IMG/VR virus record: IMGVR_UViG_3300034198_027426
Span: 1-42,869 of that record
Length of the DNA stretch: 42,869 bases
Source: a virus
Reading direction: 5' to 3' (one strand)
Part shown: piece after piece, positions 1 to 7,296 of the stretch
Numbering within the stretch: position 1 is the first letter of the stretch
How the letters are laid out: each line of letters opens with the position of its first letter
Notes under the pieces: generated by a model
The model's database searches: none
Told to the model about the DNA's origin: nothing
The model's input: the letters and a program-made list of their open reading frames with translations, nothing else
Program-made: the position numbers and the translations under genes

Positions 1-87
1 AAGCAGATGTTCCAGCTTCCCGACGACACGGACGTCAAGAAGACACACGCCGGCTTGCGAAAGGCAGCCAAGATTATCCACCTCGGC
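1..87. repeat. Left copy of 87-bp terminal direct repeat
   Basis: Bases 1-87 are identical to 42783-42869. The polymerase frame continues without interruption across the join, so the repeat marks a circular or circularly permuted molecule. Its short length and its position inside a coding gene fit an assembler overlap better than a true packaging end. Confidence 0.97.
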
Positions 88-591
88 CGCCAGTACGGTG
101 CCGGCCTGAAGGTGATTCTGCAGCAGGCGCTGCGGCAGGACCGGCGCTTTAGCCTCGCCCGCGTGAAGACCTTCACCAACGCCTGGGACAAGCTGTACTA
201 CCGCACGGTCCGGTACTGGGAAGAGGAGATGGGCCGGGTGATGGAGTGTGGGTACAGCGAGTCGCGCATCATGGGCCGCCGCCGCACCTACCCCCGCCCG
301 CCCGAACGGTCGGAAGTGGCGAACTACCCTGTCCAGAGCAGCGCAGCAGACATCATGAACGTGGAAGTGCTCAAGACTTGGCGGCGTCTGAAGCAAGAAG
401 TGCCCTCCGCCCGAGTGGTAATCCAACTCCATGATGCGATAGATGTAGAGTGTCCGGAACGGGAAGCCGGACGGGTCGAGCGCATCATCGACGAGGAGCT
501 GAACAGTGAATGGACCATCGCAGGACGACGGGCCGCGTTCCCCATCGAACGTAAGACCGCCTCCTTCACCGACACCTGGGCCGCGGTCTGA
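1..591 (+). CDS. DNA polymerase family A, C-terminal part (gene crosses the join)
   Basis: This is the second part of a 429-residue polymerase whose start is at 42084. The frame at 42869 continues at base 88. It holds motif B, RKAAKIIHLGRQYG (about residues 253-266 of the full protein; R253, K257, Y265), the O-helix that binds the incoming dNTP. Motif C is IQLHDAIDVE (H377, D378), with a catalytic metal ligand. The protein would extend primers in phage DNA replication. It has no exonuclease domain; that is the preceding gene (41410). The stop at 589-591 lies inside the next gene, whose GTG start is at 506. Confidence 0.93.
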   Translation, partial: KQMFQLPDDTDVKKTHAGLRKAAKIIHLGRQYGAGLKVILQQALRQDRRFSLARVKTFTNAWDKLYYRTVRYWEEEMGRVMECGYSESRIMGRRRTYPRPPERSEVANYPVQSSAADIMNVEVLKTWRRLKQEVPSARVVIQLHDAIDVECPEREAGRVERIIDEELNSEWTIAGRRAAFPIERKTASFTDTWAAV

Positions 592-1450
592 GCCAAGGAA
601 GAGCCCGCCCCCAGCGTGGCGCTGCAAGCGCTGCGGCAAGACAGCCATCGAGGTGGGCGGCAGGGTGCAGTGGTGCCAGCCCAGCAAAGACAAGCCAGGC
701 TTCTTCAGGCTGCACTGCAACGCCTGTCACTGGCAGGCCCGGAAGCAACGCCAAGGTCACAGCACAGACGTCGTGGTGGTCGGCGACCTGCACGAGCCCT
801 TCAGCAGCGACGCAGTGGTGAAGTGGATTCACGAGTTCATCTTCACCAAGCAACCCGGCCTCGTCATTCAAGTCGGCGACCTGTACGACCGCTTCAGCCA
901 GAGCCGCTTCCCCAAGCGCAGCTCCTTCATCACCCCCGAGGCCGAGCTGGAACTGGGACGCGAACGCGCGGTGAAGTTCTGGGCGGAGGTTGCTCGGGCC
1001 GCCCCGGCCGCCAAGCGAGTCCAGCTGTACGGCAACCACGACGACCGCGTCTTGAAGCGCGTGCTGGAGGTGATGCCTGAGATGTTCGAGTTCGTGAAGC
1101 CGAGCGTCCGCGGCCTGCACGAGTTCGACGGAGTCGAGACGATTCACGACTCCAAGGACGAGTACCTGCACAACGACATCGTCTTCATGCACGGCTGGCA
1201 GTCACGCATCGGGGCGCACGCAGACGAGCACCGAATGAACACCGTCCACGGTCACACCCATCACGGCGGCACCTGGTTCCGCAACGACGTCCGCGGGGCA
1301 CTGTGGGAGCTGGACGCTGGCTGTGCCGTGGACCTCAAGCACGAGGTCTTCGACTACCGCATTTCGAAGAAGTTCTACGGGGTCACCAACGGTCTGGGCT
1401 ACATCGACGAGCACGGTCCCCGCTTCATCCTCTACCCAGGCTCACGCTGA
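506..1450 (+). CDS. Calcineurin-like metallophosphoesterase with N-terminal zinc ribbon
   Basis: A 314-residue protein with the full metallophosphoesterase signature in order: GDLHEP, GDLYDR, GNHDDR, MHGW and GHTHH, the di-metal ligands of this superfamily. Before it, at about residues 39-75, are two Cys pairs (CKRC and CNAC) that look like a zinc ribbon, and a proline-rich leader. Substrates in this superfamily include nucleic acids, nucleotides and phosphoproteins, so the substrate is unknown. It is last in the rightward block and overlaps the polymerase by 86 nt. The GTG start is chosen because GAGGAG lies seven bases upstream. A role in DNA processing is inferred from position only. Confidence 0.88.
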   Translation: MNGPSQDDGPRSPSNVRPPPSPTPGPRSEPRKSPPPAWRCKRCGKTAIEVGGRVQWCQPSKDKPGFFRLHCNACHWQARKQRQGHSTDVVVVGDLHEPFSSDAVVKWIHEFIFTKQPGLVIQVGDLYDRFSQSRFPKRSSFITPEAELELGRERAVKFWAEVARAAPAAKRVQLYGNHDDRVLKRVLEVMPEMFEFVKPSVRGLHEFDGVETIHDSKDEYLHNDIVFMHGWQSRIGAHADEHRMNTVHGHTHHGGTWFRNDVRGALWELDAGCAVDLKHEVFDYRISKKFYGVTNGLGYIDEHGPRFILYPGSR

Positions 1451-1483
1451 CGTTCCACCTCCCGGCGGCAGCGTTTGAAGCCC

Positions 1484-1518
1484 GAAGCCCCGCTCCCTTC
1501 ACTGGCGAGCGGGGCTTC
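1484..1518. terminator. Bidirectional terminator between converging blocks
   Basis: A perfect 12-bp stem: GAAGCCCCGCTC at 1484-1495 pairs with 1507-1518, with an 11-nt loop. It lies between the last rightward gene (stop at 1450) and the last leftward gene (stop at 1544). A short GTCTTT follows on the plus strand. Position and stem strength suggest it stops transcription from both sides; T-tracts are short. Confidence 0.75.
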
Positions 1519-1543
1519 GTCTTTGGTGCAGCTGCAGCCTCAG

Positions 1544-1816
1544 CTACTTGATGGCCTTGCTGATGCCGTAGCCGGCGGCACCGCCGACCAGCACGCCGGC
1601 AACCGCGATGCCGACCACCAGCCACACCGGGATGTTCGAGTCCAGGTGTGCGGTGAGGTAGGCATTCTGCGCTTTGCAGTCGGCCGCCGCCTTGCCCTCG
1701 GCGATGCGCACCTCGGCAGGCACGAAGACGCCCCCGTCGACCTCTTGGACGGCCAGCGGGGCATCGCCAGCCTGGGCCGCAGTGGCCAGAAGGACGGCGA
1801 GCGCGAGGGCCTTCAC
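1544..1816 (-). CDS. Small exported protein with C-terminal membrane helix
   Basis: 90 residues. The N-terminus (MKALALAVLLATAAQA) looks like a Sec signal peptide with an AQA cleavage site. Near the C-terminus, about residues 63-84, is a second hydrophobic glycine-rich helix (VWLVVGIAVAGVLVGG), followed by a short lysine-containing tail. The mature domain has one Cys. The GTG start overlaps the upstream holin-like gene's stop as GTGA, so translation is probably coupled. Placement after a holin-like gene suggests a lysis or envelope role, perhaps spanin-like, but no lipobox is seen. It is the last gene of the leftward block. Confidence 0.72.
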   Translation of the reverse strand: MKALALAVLLATAAQAGDAPLAVQEVDGGVFVPAEVRIAEGKAAADCKAQNAYLTAHLDSNIPVWLVVGIAVAGVLVGGAAGYGISKAIK

Positions 1817-2127
1817 GGGGTCACCTTGGGGGGCAGGGCCAGCGCCGCGTCAGCCTGAGCGACCGTAGTCACAGCGGCAGCTGCAGAGGCCCCGGCAGTC
1901 ACCGAGTCAGCCTTCTTCTGGGCCACGCTGTTGGCACCCGACTGCGCCAGCCAGGTGAGGATGACGCCCGCGATGGCCAGAATGTGGGTGTCGGTCAGCA
2001 CCGGCAGACCCTTCGACTCCAGCACCGGGTTGATGATGCCGAGGCCGATGGTGCTCAGGACGAGAACGATGAACCGCTTGAGCGAGGCGGGGTCATCGAG
2101 GTGGACGGCGGCGAGCAGCTTGTTCAC
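1813..2127 (-). CDS. Holin-like membrane protein
   Basis: 104 residues with two predicted membrane helices, about residues 18-36 (FIVLVLSTIGLGIINPVL) and 47-64 (HILAIAGVILTWLAQSG). A polar alanine-rich tail with lysines follows. Length and two-helix layout fit class II-type holins, which open the inner membrane at lysis. The GTG start overlaps the previous stop (GTGA) and has GGAGAAG upstream. No sequence motif proves holin function; the call rests on topology and on its position among small membrane genes near the end of the late block. Confidence 0.65.
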   Translation of the reverse strand: MNKLLAAVHLDDPASLKRFIVLVLSTIGLGIINPVLESKGLPVLTDTHILAIAGVILTWLAQSGANSVAQKKADSVTAGASAAAAVTTVAQADAALALPPKVTP

Positions 2128-2405
2128 GGCTTCTTCTCCAGTTCAGCGTTGATGAAGACACGGGCCTGCGCGTCGCTGAAATCACGCTTCCCATCTGCAG
2201 TTGAGTCGATGAGCCGGAACGCTTCAACCGCATGAAGCATCCGCTCCGGGCCGTGGAACTGGCCGGCATGAAGGACGGCGAGCCGAGCGTAGTCCCGACC
2301 GAGCAGCGCGCGGTCCTCCTTCGAGGTGGACTGGCGGCGCAGGTGCAGCAAGATGTTGAGCGCGTTGGTAGCAAGGAAGAGAGAGATTTCGACGAAGCTG
2401 TTCAT
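2124..2405 (-). CDS. Small protein with hydrophobic N-terminus and EF-hand-like loop
   Basis: 93 residues. The ATG at 2405 is chosen over longer open frames because TGGAG lies just upstream and the previous gene stops at 2408. Residues 2-21 (NSFVEISLFLATNALNILLH) are hydrophobic enough for one membrane helix. Near residues 67-78 the segment DSTADGKRDFSD has acidic residues at positions 1, 5, 9 and 12 and Gly at 6, the pattern of an EF-hand or dockerin calcium loop. The family is not recognised. The neighbours suggest a lysis or envelope role. Confidence 0.65.
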   Translation of the reverse strand: MNSFVEISLFLATNALNILLHLRRQSTSKEDRALLGRDYARLAVLHAGQFHGPERMLHAVEAFRLIDSTADGKRDFSDAQARVFINAELEKKP

Positions 2406-2407
2406 GG

Positions 2408-3034
2408 TCACTCCACAGCGAAGACGATGGAAATCGAGCCCGACGCCAAGCCGCCCGCGCCCGGTGCCGATACGTTGAGGCTGACGCCGTTGGCCACTCC
2501 GGCCAGCACGAGCGGAGCCTTGCCGCTGCTGGGCTCGTACCCGCGGCAGAACACCGGCAGCGAGTCCTGCGAGGCCACGACGCCCGTTTGGAAGCCGACC
2601 TGGTCGAGGACCGCACCGGCCGTACCCAACGTGCTGGTCAGCCGGCAGATGCCGCCGAAGTTGGAATCGGCCGGGTCCATCTTGCTGACGGCCGGGGTGG
2701 CCGTGCCCTCTGCCGTCGCCGCCGTGCCGCCAGTGCTGGCTGTGGTGCGTCGCTGCAAGGTGACGGTGACGGCAGCCGCCGCCGTGGCCGTGGACGCGCC
2801 CACGCACCAGCCGAGGATGCGGACGTTGTTGGCTGCCGGGGCCTCGACGCTGAGGTTGTACAACGCCGTGGTGACGAGCGCGCCAGCCGAGCAGATATAG
2901 GTTGCCCGAGCCGACTTGCCGGTGACCGTTTCGAGCGCCTTCTGCGTGTTGACGCTCGCGAGGTCGGTGGAAGCGCCGCCCTTGACGGCAACGCCCTGCC
3001 CGAGAGTGAGTGCCGCGATGAGTGTGAGAAGCAT
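2408..3034 (-). CDS. Secreted beta-rich virion-type protein
   Basis: 208 residues. The start at 3034 is preferred to an upstream one because AGGAG lies seven bases before it and the upstream gene ends at 3037. The N-terminus (MLLTLIAALTLGQGVA) is a short signal-peptide-like stretch without a basic N-region. The rest is Thr/Ala/Gly-rich with few charges and several Cys, typical of beta-sandwich decoration or fibre proteins. It lies in a run of tail-fibre-like genes, so it is probably a virion or receptor-interaction component. No catalytic motif was seen. Confidence 0.68.
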   Translation of the reverse strand: MLLTLIAALTLGQGVAVKGGASTDLASVNTQKALETVTGKSARATYICSAGALVTTALYNLSVEAPAANNVRILGWCVGASTATAAAAVTVTLQRRTTASTGGTAATAEGTATPAVSKMDPADSNFGGICRLTSTLGTAGAVLDQVGFQTGVVASQDSLPVFCRGYEPSSGKAPLVLAGVANGVSLNVSAPGAGGLASGSISIVFAVE

Positions 3035-3036
3035 GG

Positions 3037-4011
3037 TCAGACTCCTGAGTAGGAAACGAGGAAGGTCCCGTACGCGCCACCCTCGGCGGTGCAGGTGATA
3101 CCGAACGAGACGCCGACGGTGAGGGTCGTCACAGAGCACTCAATCTGCGCGAGGAAGCACTCCTGCACGGTGCTTGGTGCGGACGTGCGCGCGCATGCTG
3201 GCGTGAGGACGATGTTGCTCGTCGCTGTCACCCAGGTTGCGGCCACGGTAACTTCGGCCGCGTAGGAGGCCGACACCACGCCGTCCGCGAAGGCGATGGT
3301 GGCCGTGCCCAGGTTTGGCCCCGAGCCCGTCCCCGCTGGCGTGGAGCAGGAACAGGTGGTGCCGGTGCAGGTGACGAACTGGCCCGCGCTGCACGTCGGC
3401 TGCGCTGCCCCGAAGCCACCGTTGGCCGCTCCCACGGTGCCGAGGGTGAGGTTGGGCGCGGTGCCGCCGCTGCTTGAGAGTGGGGCGCTGGCCGTAACCG
3501 CGGTGACTCCTGTTCCAGGCGGTGTCGAGCACGTCAGTACGCCCGACGCCGACTGGGCGCTGGCGTATTGGCCGCCAGGGCACGCGGCGGGCGTAGCCGC
3601 GAAGGCCGTGGCCGTGTCCGCCGTCGTGGCGCTTGGCACGGTGCCGGTCACGGCGATGCCTACCTGCCCAGCGGTTGCCGTGCTGATGGCAATGTTGCTG
3701 CCTGCGGTGATGACTCGACTGGCGGTCAACGTGCCGTCCGCCTGCCACACCGCGAAGGGCGAGCCGACCGACGCTGACACGCCGCCGTCGACGCTGCCTC
3801 CGCCACCTCCACCACCGCCCGAGCCGCCGCCCGGCACCACGAGGGTCATGATTCCCCCGTCTGCCGAACAGGTGATTCCCGCCCCGGTGCAGTCGATGGC
3901 GTAGCTACGCCGAGTGCTCAAGCGAGTGCCCTCGTCCCGGGCATCGATGGGCGCGAGGTTCAAGTTCATGCTCGCGGGCTGGGCGAGCAGCAGCGCAAGA
4001 ATCAAGCTCAC
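3037..4011 (-). CDS. Tail-fibre-like protein with polyglycine linker
   Basis: 324 residues. It opens with a short hydrophobic stretch (MSLILALLLAQPAS) resembling a signal peptide. Near residues 61-71 is a linker made almost only of glycine, joining a small N-terminal domain to a Thr/Ala/Ser/Gly-rich beta region with Cys pairs. This composition is common in phage fibres. The GTG start overlaps the upstream gene (GTGA) and has GGAGG upstream. Likely a minor tail or receptor-binding component; no enzymatic motif was seen. Confidence 0.7.
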   Translation of the reverse strand: MSLILALLLAQPASMNLNLAPIDARDEGTRLSTRRSYAIDCTGAGITCSADGGIMTLVVPGGGSGGGGGGGGSVDGGVSASVGSPFAVWQADGTLTASRVITAGSNIAISTATAGQVGIAVTGTVPSATTADTATAFAATPAACPGGQYASAQSASGVLTCSTPPGTGVTAVTASAPLSSSGGTAPNLTLGTVGAANGGFGAAQPTCSAGQFVTCTGTTCSCSTPAGTGSGPNLGTATIAFADGVVSASYAAEVTVAATWVTATSNIVLTPACARTSAPSTVQECFLAQIECSVTTLTVGVSFGITCTAEGGAYGTFLVSYSGV

Positions 4012-4346
4012 AAGACCTCCACGAGTATTCCGGCAACGGTGGCGCTGAGCCCCGCCCCACTGGCGGTGGCGCGAAGCTGCACCTCATAGGTGCCACGGAT
4101 GTCGATGTCAGCGCAACGACTCTCACCCGGCTGCATTCCTGCGAAGTCAGGCAGGCTAGTCTGACTCCACGCGCTGGCAGAGGTGAGTCGACGCCAGACT
4201 GAAACGTCCATCACCTGGCTCACGTCCTGGTTCAACAGCTCGACCGTCAGCAGCGCCCACTCAGGAACATGGGCGTTGAGGATGACGGTGCTGGTCGGCT
4301 GGACCGAGACGCCCGTCCGCTGTGGAAGCTGTTGAACCTTCCTCAT
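4008..4346 (-). CDS. Small beta-rich hypothetical protein of the fibre cluster
   Basis: 112 residues with no signal peptide and no recognised motif. It alternates hydrophobic and polar residues as in a beta-sandwich (for example VILNAHVPEWALLTVELLN). Its ATG overlaps the endolysin gene's stop (ATGA), and its own stop overlaps the next GTG start, so it is translated within a tightly coupled run. It may be an accessory structural protein or fibre chaperone; nothing in the sequence decides this. Confidence 0.68.
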   Translation of the reverse strand: MRKVQQLPQRTGVSVQPTSTVILNAHVPEWALLTVELLNQDVSQVMDVSVWRRLTSASAWSQTSLPDFAGMQPGESRCADIDIRGTYEVQLRATASGAGLSATVAGILVEVL

Positions 4347-4876
4347 GGGGCGGCCGGAGGGGTGAAGAGGCGGGTCTTGCTGACGAAGAAGCGGACTGGC
4401 AGCTTGCCGAAGCCGGCACTCACCGGCTTGCCCACGAAGTTGGTGCCACCGGCCTGAGCGGTGGTGCCCTCGGGGAGCAGGACGCTGACGTGGCCGATGC
4501 CGCCCGGGTTCCGCCAGCCGCAGATGACCAGGTAGCCAGTCGCCGCGGCATCACGCGCGGCCGCCTCAGGCATCGGGGTCCAGTTCTTGTCCAGCCATTC
4601 GACCTGCCGGTTGGCGTGCATCTCAATGCCGTTGCCGACCTCCAGCGGAGCGCCGGTCTGCTCGTCGTACCAGTGGGGAATCTCGTCGCCCGCGGCGCGG
4701 CTGACGTCCCACGTGAAGATGTTGCAAAACGTGGTGCTGCCCTGCTTGCGGTAGCGAAGCGCGCCCTCGGGGTCGAGCGCAGCGACTATGGAATGCAGGT
4801 CGACCCGCGCGCTGGGCGGCAGGTTGACCGGCAGCCACGGGGGCGTGTTCTTCCAGGGAGTGGTGGTGATTGCCAT
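4343..4876 (-). CDS. Endolysin-like CHAP/NlpC-type cysteine peptidase
   Basis: 177 residues. The segment STTFCNIFTWDV carries the probable nucleophile C51. GGIGHVSVLLPEG carries the probable catalytic H129. AQAGGTNF and a later GFG match conserved positions of CHAP-like phage and bacterial peptidoglycan hydrolases. Such enzymes cut amide or peptide bonds in murein. There is no signal peptide, so release to the periplasm would need the holin or another route. It lies about 2.2 kb from the holin-like gene, so the lysis genes are dispersed. A secreted-protein-processing role is possible but less likely. Confidence 0.78.
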   Translation of the reverse strand: MAITTTPWKNTPPWLPVNLPPSARVDLHSIVAALDPEGALRYRKQGSTTFCNIFTWDVSRAAGDEIPHWYDEQTGAPLEVGNGIEMHANRQVEWLDKNWTPMPEAAARDAAATGYLVICGWRNPGGIGHVSVLLPEGTTAQAGGTNFVGKPVSAGFGKLPVRFFVSKTRLFTPPAAP

Positions 4877-4885
4877 TGCGTTGCC

Positions 4886-5395
4886 TCAGGGTGCGACGAG
4901 AGTCATGGACAGCGTGCCGGTGGCGGTCATCGTGACGCCAGCGTTGAGCCGGATGAACTTCAGTTGCAGTCCGCTCGCATTCACCAAGTCCAGCCGGCAG
5001 AGTCCGCAGAACGTGACGCCGTGGGGAACGCCGGCCGAGCCGAAGGTGGCGCACTGCGTGACGCTGATGAGGCCGACACCTTTGTCCGTCTGCACCGTGA
5101 TTGCAAACGCCTGCCCGTCCGAGCTGGGCTTGGTGAGGTTCAGCTGCGCGACTACCAAGTACAGCCCGGCCATGCCCGGGTACAGAATGCCGGCCGAGTC
5201 CACCGTACCGGCGAAGCCGGCCTCGTTGACCGTGCTCGCCGCCAACAGCGTCGGCCCCAACACGGTATCGCTTAGCGCCGTGCCTGGGATGGACGCGGTG
5301 ATGACGTTCTGCCCGAGCAGCTCACTCGCCCGGTCGGGAATGAGCTGCACGTAGCGGTCGGTGAAATTCGTGCGGACTGGGACGCGGCGAGCCAT
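4886..5395 (-). CDS. C1q/TNF-like jelly-roll virion protein (putative)
   Basis: 169 residues, no signal peptide. The central part (PGMAGLYLVVAQLNL, then FAITVQTDKG) has the G-x-Y-x-V spacing of C1q/TNF-like jelly-roll domains often found at tips of phage tail fibres. The C-terminus is also beta-rich, with three Cys near residues 112-131. GGAG lies upstream of the ATG. A receptor-binding or virion-surface role is inferred from fold pattern and position; this is a pattern reading, not a confirmed family hit. Confidence 0.65.
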   Translation of the reverse strand: MARRVPVRTNFTDRYVQLIPDRASELLGQNVITASIPGTALSDTVLGPTLLAASTVNEAGFAGTVDSAGILYPGMAGLYLVVAQLNLTKPSSDGQAFAITVQTDKGVGLISVTQCATFGSAGVPHGVTFCGLCRLDLVNASGLQLKFIRLNAGVTMTATGTLSMTLVAP

Positions 5396-5398
5396 GGG

Positions 5399-5554
5399 TT
5401 ACGCTCCGAAGAGGCCGAGCAGCTTGGCGACCAGCAGGCACGGCCCCTGGTAGGGCGGAGGCAGCAGCGTGCAGATGTAGCCGGTGAGGATGCCTGCGGC
5501 CGCCACCAACACCAGCCTACTTCTTCGCTTCGATGTGAGCTTCTTTTGGTCCAC
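5399..5554 (-). CDS. 51-residue membrane protein
   Basis: A small gene with a GTG start and GGAGGG eight bases upstream. The product starts with a basic stretch (KKLTSKRRSR), then a membrane helix at about residues 14-31 (LVLVAAAGILTGYICTLL), a PPPYQGPC turn and a second hydrophobic segment. The basic-in, hydrophobic layout is that of small phage inner-membrane proteins, so a holin, antiholin or spanin-associated role is possible. It overlaps the next upstream gene by 38 nt in another frame. Confidence 0.65.
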   Translation of the reverse strand: MDQKKLTSKRRSRLVLVAAAGILTGYICTLLPPPYQGPCLLVAKLLGLFGA

Positions 5555-5660
5555 CGCACGACCCTCCGACGTTCGACTTCACACAGGAACCAGCGGTGAT
5601 GGCCACGCTCATGATGAACACGACCAGGAGTTCTACAGCTTCAGTCAGCTTGTCTTTCAC
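5517..5660 (-). CDS. 47-residue membrane protein
   Basis: Starts with GTG at 5660, overlapping the lipoprotein gene's stop as GTGA, so it is translationally coupled. Residues 10-24 (ELLVVFIMSVAITAG) form one membrane helix, followed by a polar tail with two Cys and a lysine-rich end. Its 3' end overlaps the 51-residue gene. Paired with the adjacent lipoprotein it might form an inner/outer membrane couple, but it is short for an i-spanin and has no evident coiled coil. Function unknown. Confidence 0.6.
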   Translation of the reverse strand: MKDKLTEAVELLVVFIMSVAITAGSCVKSNVGGSCGGPKEAHIEAKK

Positions 5661-5905
5661 AGGTCACCCGGAGGGACTGGCTTCTTGAGGGACTTCATCA
5701 ACTGCGTCGCCACGAGGCGAAGGTCGGCGCACTGCATCTCAAGGTCGCCGTCCTTGTCGCGCGTGACCTCGCAGACGACTTCGGGAGCAGGAGCCTGCCC
5801 CATGAAATCGACCTTCACCCAGCCCGAGCGAAGCTCGGCGCAGGACGAGAGCAGCATGAGGGCCGCGAATGTCAGGACGAGTTGCGAGAGGCGAGCGCGG
5901 TTCAT
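5657..5905 (-). CDS. Small lipoprotein (possible o-spanin-like)
   Basis: 82 residues. The N-terminus MNRARLSQLVLTFAALMLLSSC has a basic n-region, a hydrophobic core and a lipobox ending at C22, so the protein should be lipidated. The mature part has two more Cys, an acidic patch (RDKDGD) and a proline-containing tail. The ATG at 5905 is chosen because it overlaps the previous stop as ATGA; a TTG two codons upstream is less likely. Its position in a group of small membrane genes fits an outer-membrane lysis partner, but this is not proven. Confidence 0.75.
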   Translation of the reverse strand: MNRARLSQLVLTFAALMLLSSCAELRSGWVKVDFMGQAPAPEVVCEVTRDKDGDLEMQCADLRLVATQLMKSLKKPVPPGDL

Positions 5906-7296
5906 CGGCAACGTCCCGGGGTCGAGTCCCAGCAGATTTGCTTGATGACGCCGTCGATATGATTCAGGGCGACCGTGTTGTCGGCAAGACCCGTTGTCGT
6001 GCTCATGGTGTTGGCGGGGGCCTGAATGGCCGAGGGTCCCGCGATGCTGGTGCCGTTCTGGTAGAGCGTCGTGCTGAGCGACGCGTAGTCAGCGGCAAAC
6101 CGCTGCGGCACGTATGCGCCCGCGATGGTGATGGTCCCCGAGGTGACGCTGCCGCAGGTGCCCGCCCCGCAGTTCTGGTTTCGCAGCGACAGGCCGACGA
6201 GGAACATGTCGGAGCCGCCCGTCGTCGAAACCTCGCCCGCGATGAGGTTCGGCGTCGTCGGAATGTTGCCTGCGCTGAACCACGGGACGACGACCGTAGC
6301 GGCCTTCGAGTAGCCAGCGACGAGCGGGAGGGTCGAGCCGTTGATGGTGGCAGTTTCGAGGCTCCGCGTCGCCGCCGCCGCCGTGGTGGCGATGTACGAC
6401 GTGGCGTAGTTGTTCAGTTCCCCTTGCACACCCCAAACGAGCACGTCCGAGGCAGCGCGGGGGCCTGTGGCGTAGCCCGTAAGACTCATGTTTCCGATGA
6501 ACACTTGGTTACCGTTGGTGCCGACACCGGAAACGCACCGAGCCCAAGCCGTCGCCGTGAACGAGCAGATCACGCATTGCTTCACGAGGGTGTTCCAGCA
6601 CAGGTCAATGACACCCGAAGAGCCGTTGCCCTTCACAAACATGGAGGCGAGCGAATTGCCAGCACCGATGGTGACCGGCTGAAAGACCGCTGAGTACTGA
6701 ATGCCGCTCGCATCGGTCGCAGGAATCTGAAGGCGAGTCGCCGTGGTCGTCCCATCAGGGGCGACAGCGAAGTTGTTCGTCACGGTCGGCGCGGCAACAA
6801 CACCCGAAGTCCCGGCCCACGGGGACGTGCCGAGGGCCTGCGACTGGAACACGGAGTTTGTCGCGGTAGCCTCCACCAGCAGCCCCAGCACGCCGCTCGG
6901 GTCGAAGCCGGGCATCACGCGGGGCTGGTTGCTCGCGCACGTCACGAGGTCGCCGTTGGCGATGTTCGTGGCCGACGTGCTCTTGAGGCAGGTGCCGGAC
7001 GACGCCCGCGTGAACGTCAGCGCCTCGCCCTTGGCTCCCGTGGGCGTGGTGCAGGCGCACGGCGAGCCCATGCCCGCGCCGCTGAGCGGGGCGAATTCGA
7101 AGAAGGCGGGCACGTAGTCGGTGAACCCGCGGTCCGGCCGCCCATTGCTGCGGTTCCACCGCGGCCGGGGAATCGGCGCGGTCTTCTTGTTGATGCTGGG
7201 GCTCGCGTAGAAGTTCCCCGGCGGGGCACTCGCGGGAGCCAGCTGCGGCCCTGTCCCGGTCTGGGCGAGGGCCAGGCTGAGGAGCAGGGCGAACAT
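5902..7296 (-). CDS. Tail-fibre/receptor-binding protein with lectin-like domains
   Basis: 464 residues after choosing the ATG at 7296 (ATGA overlap with the upstream stop). It begins with a short signal-like MFALLLSLALAQ. Around residues 110-280 is the pattern GLLVEATATNSV, then W, then PDGTTTATRL, seen in phage fibre domains that resemble carbohydrate-binding jelly rolls. The last 150 residues look like a concanavalin/LamG-type sandwich. It probably binds host surface glycans. The signal-like start is odd for a fibre protein. Confidence 0.75.
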   Translation of the reverse strand: MFALLLSLALAQTGTGPQLAPASAPPGNFYASPSINKKTAPIPRPRWNRSNGRPDRGFTDYVPAFFEFAPLSGAGMGSPCACTTPTGAKGEALTFTRASSGTCLKSTSATNIANGDLVTCASNQPRVMPGFDPSGVLGLLVEATATNSVFQSQALGTSPWAGTSGVVAAPTVTNNFAVAPDGTTTATRLQIPATDASGIQYSAVFQPVTIGAGNSLASMFVKGNGSSGVIDLCWNTLVKQCVICSFTATAWARCVSGVGTNGNQVFIGNMSLTGYATGPRAASDVLVWGVQGELNNYATSYIATTAAAATRSLETATINGSTLPLVAGYSKAATVVVPWFSAGNIPTTPNLIAGEVSTTGGSDMFLVGLSLRNQNCGAGTCGSVTSGTITIAGAYVPQRFAADYASLSTTLYQNGTSIAGPSAIQAPANTMSTTTGLADNTVALNHIDGVIKQICWDSTPGRCR

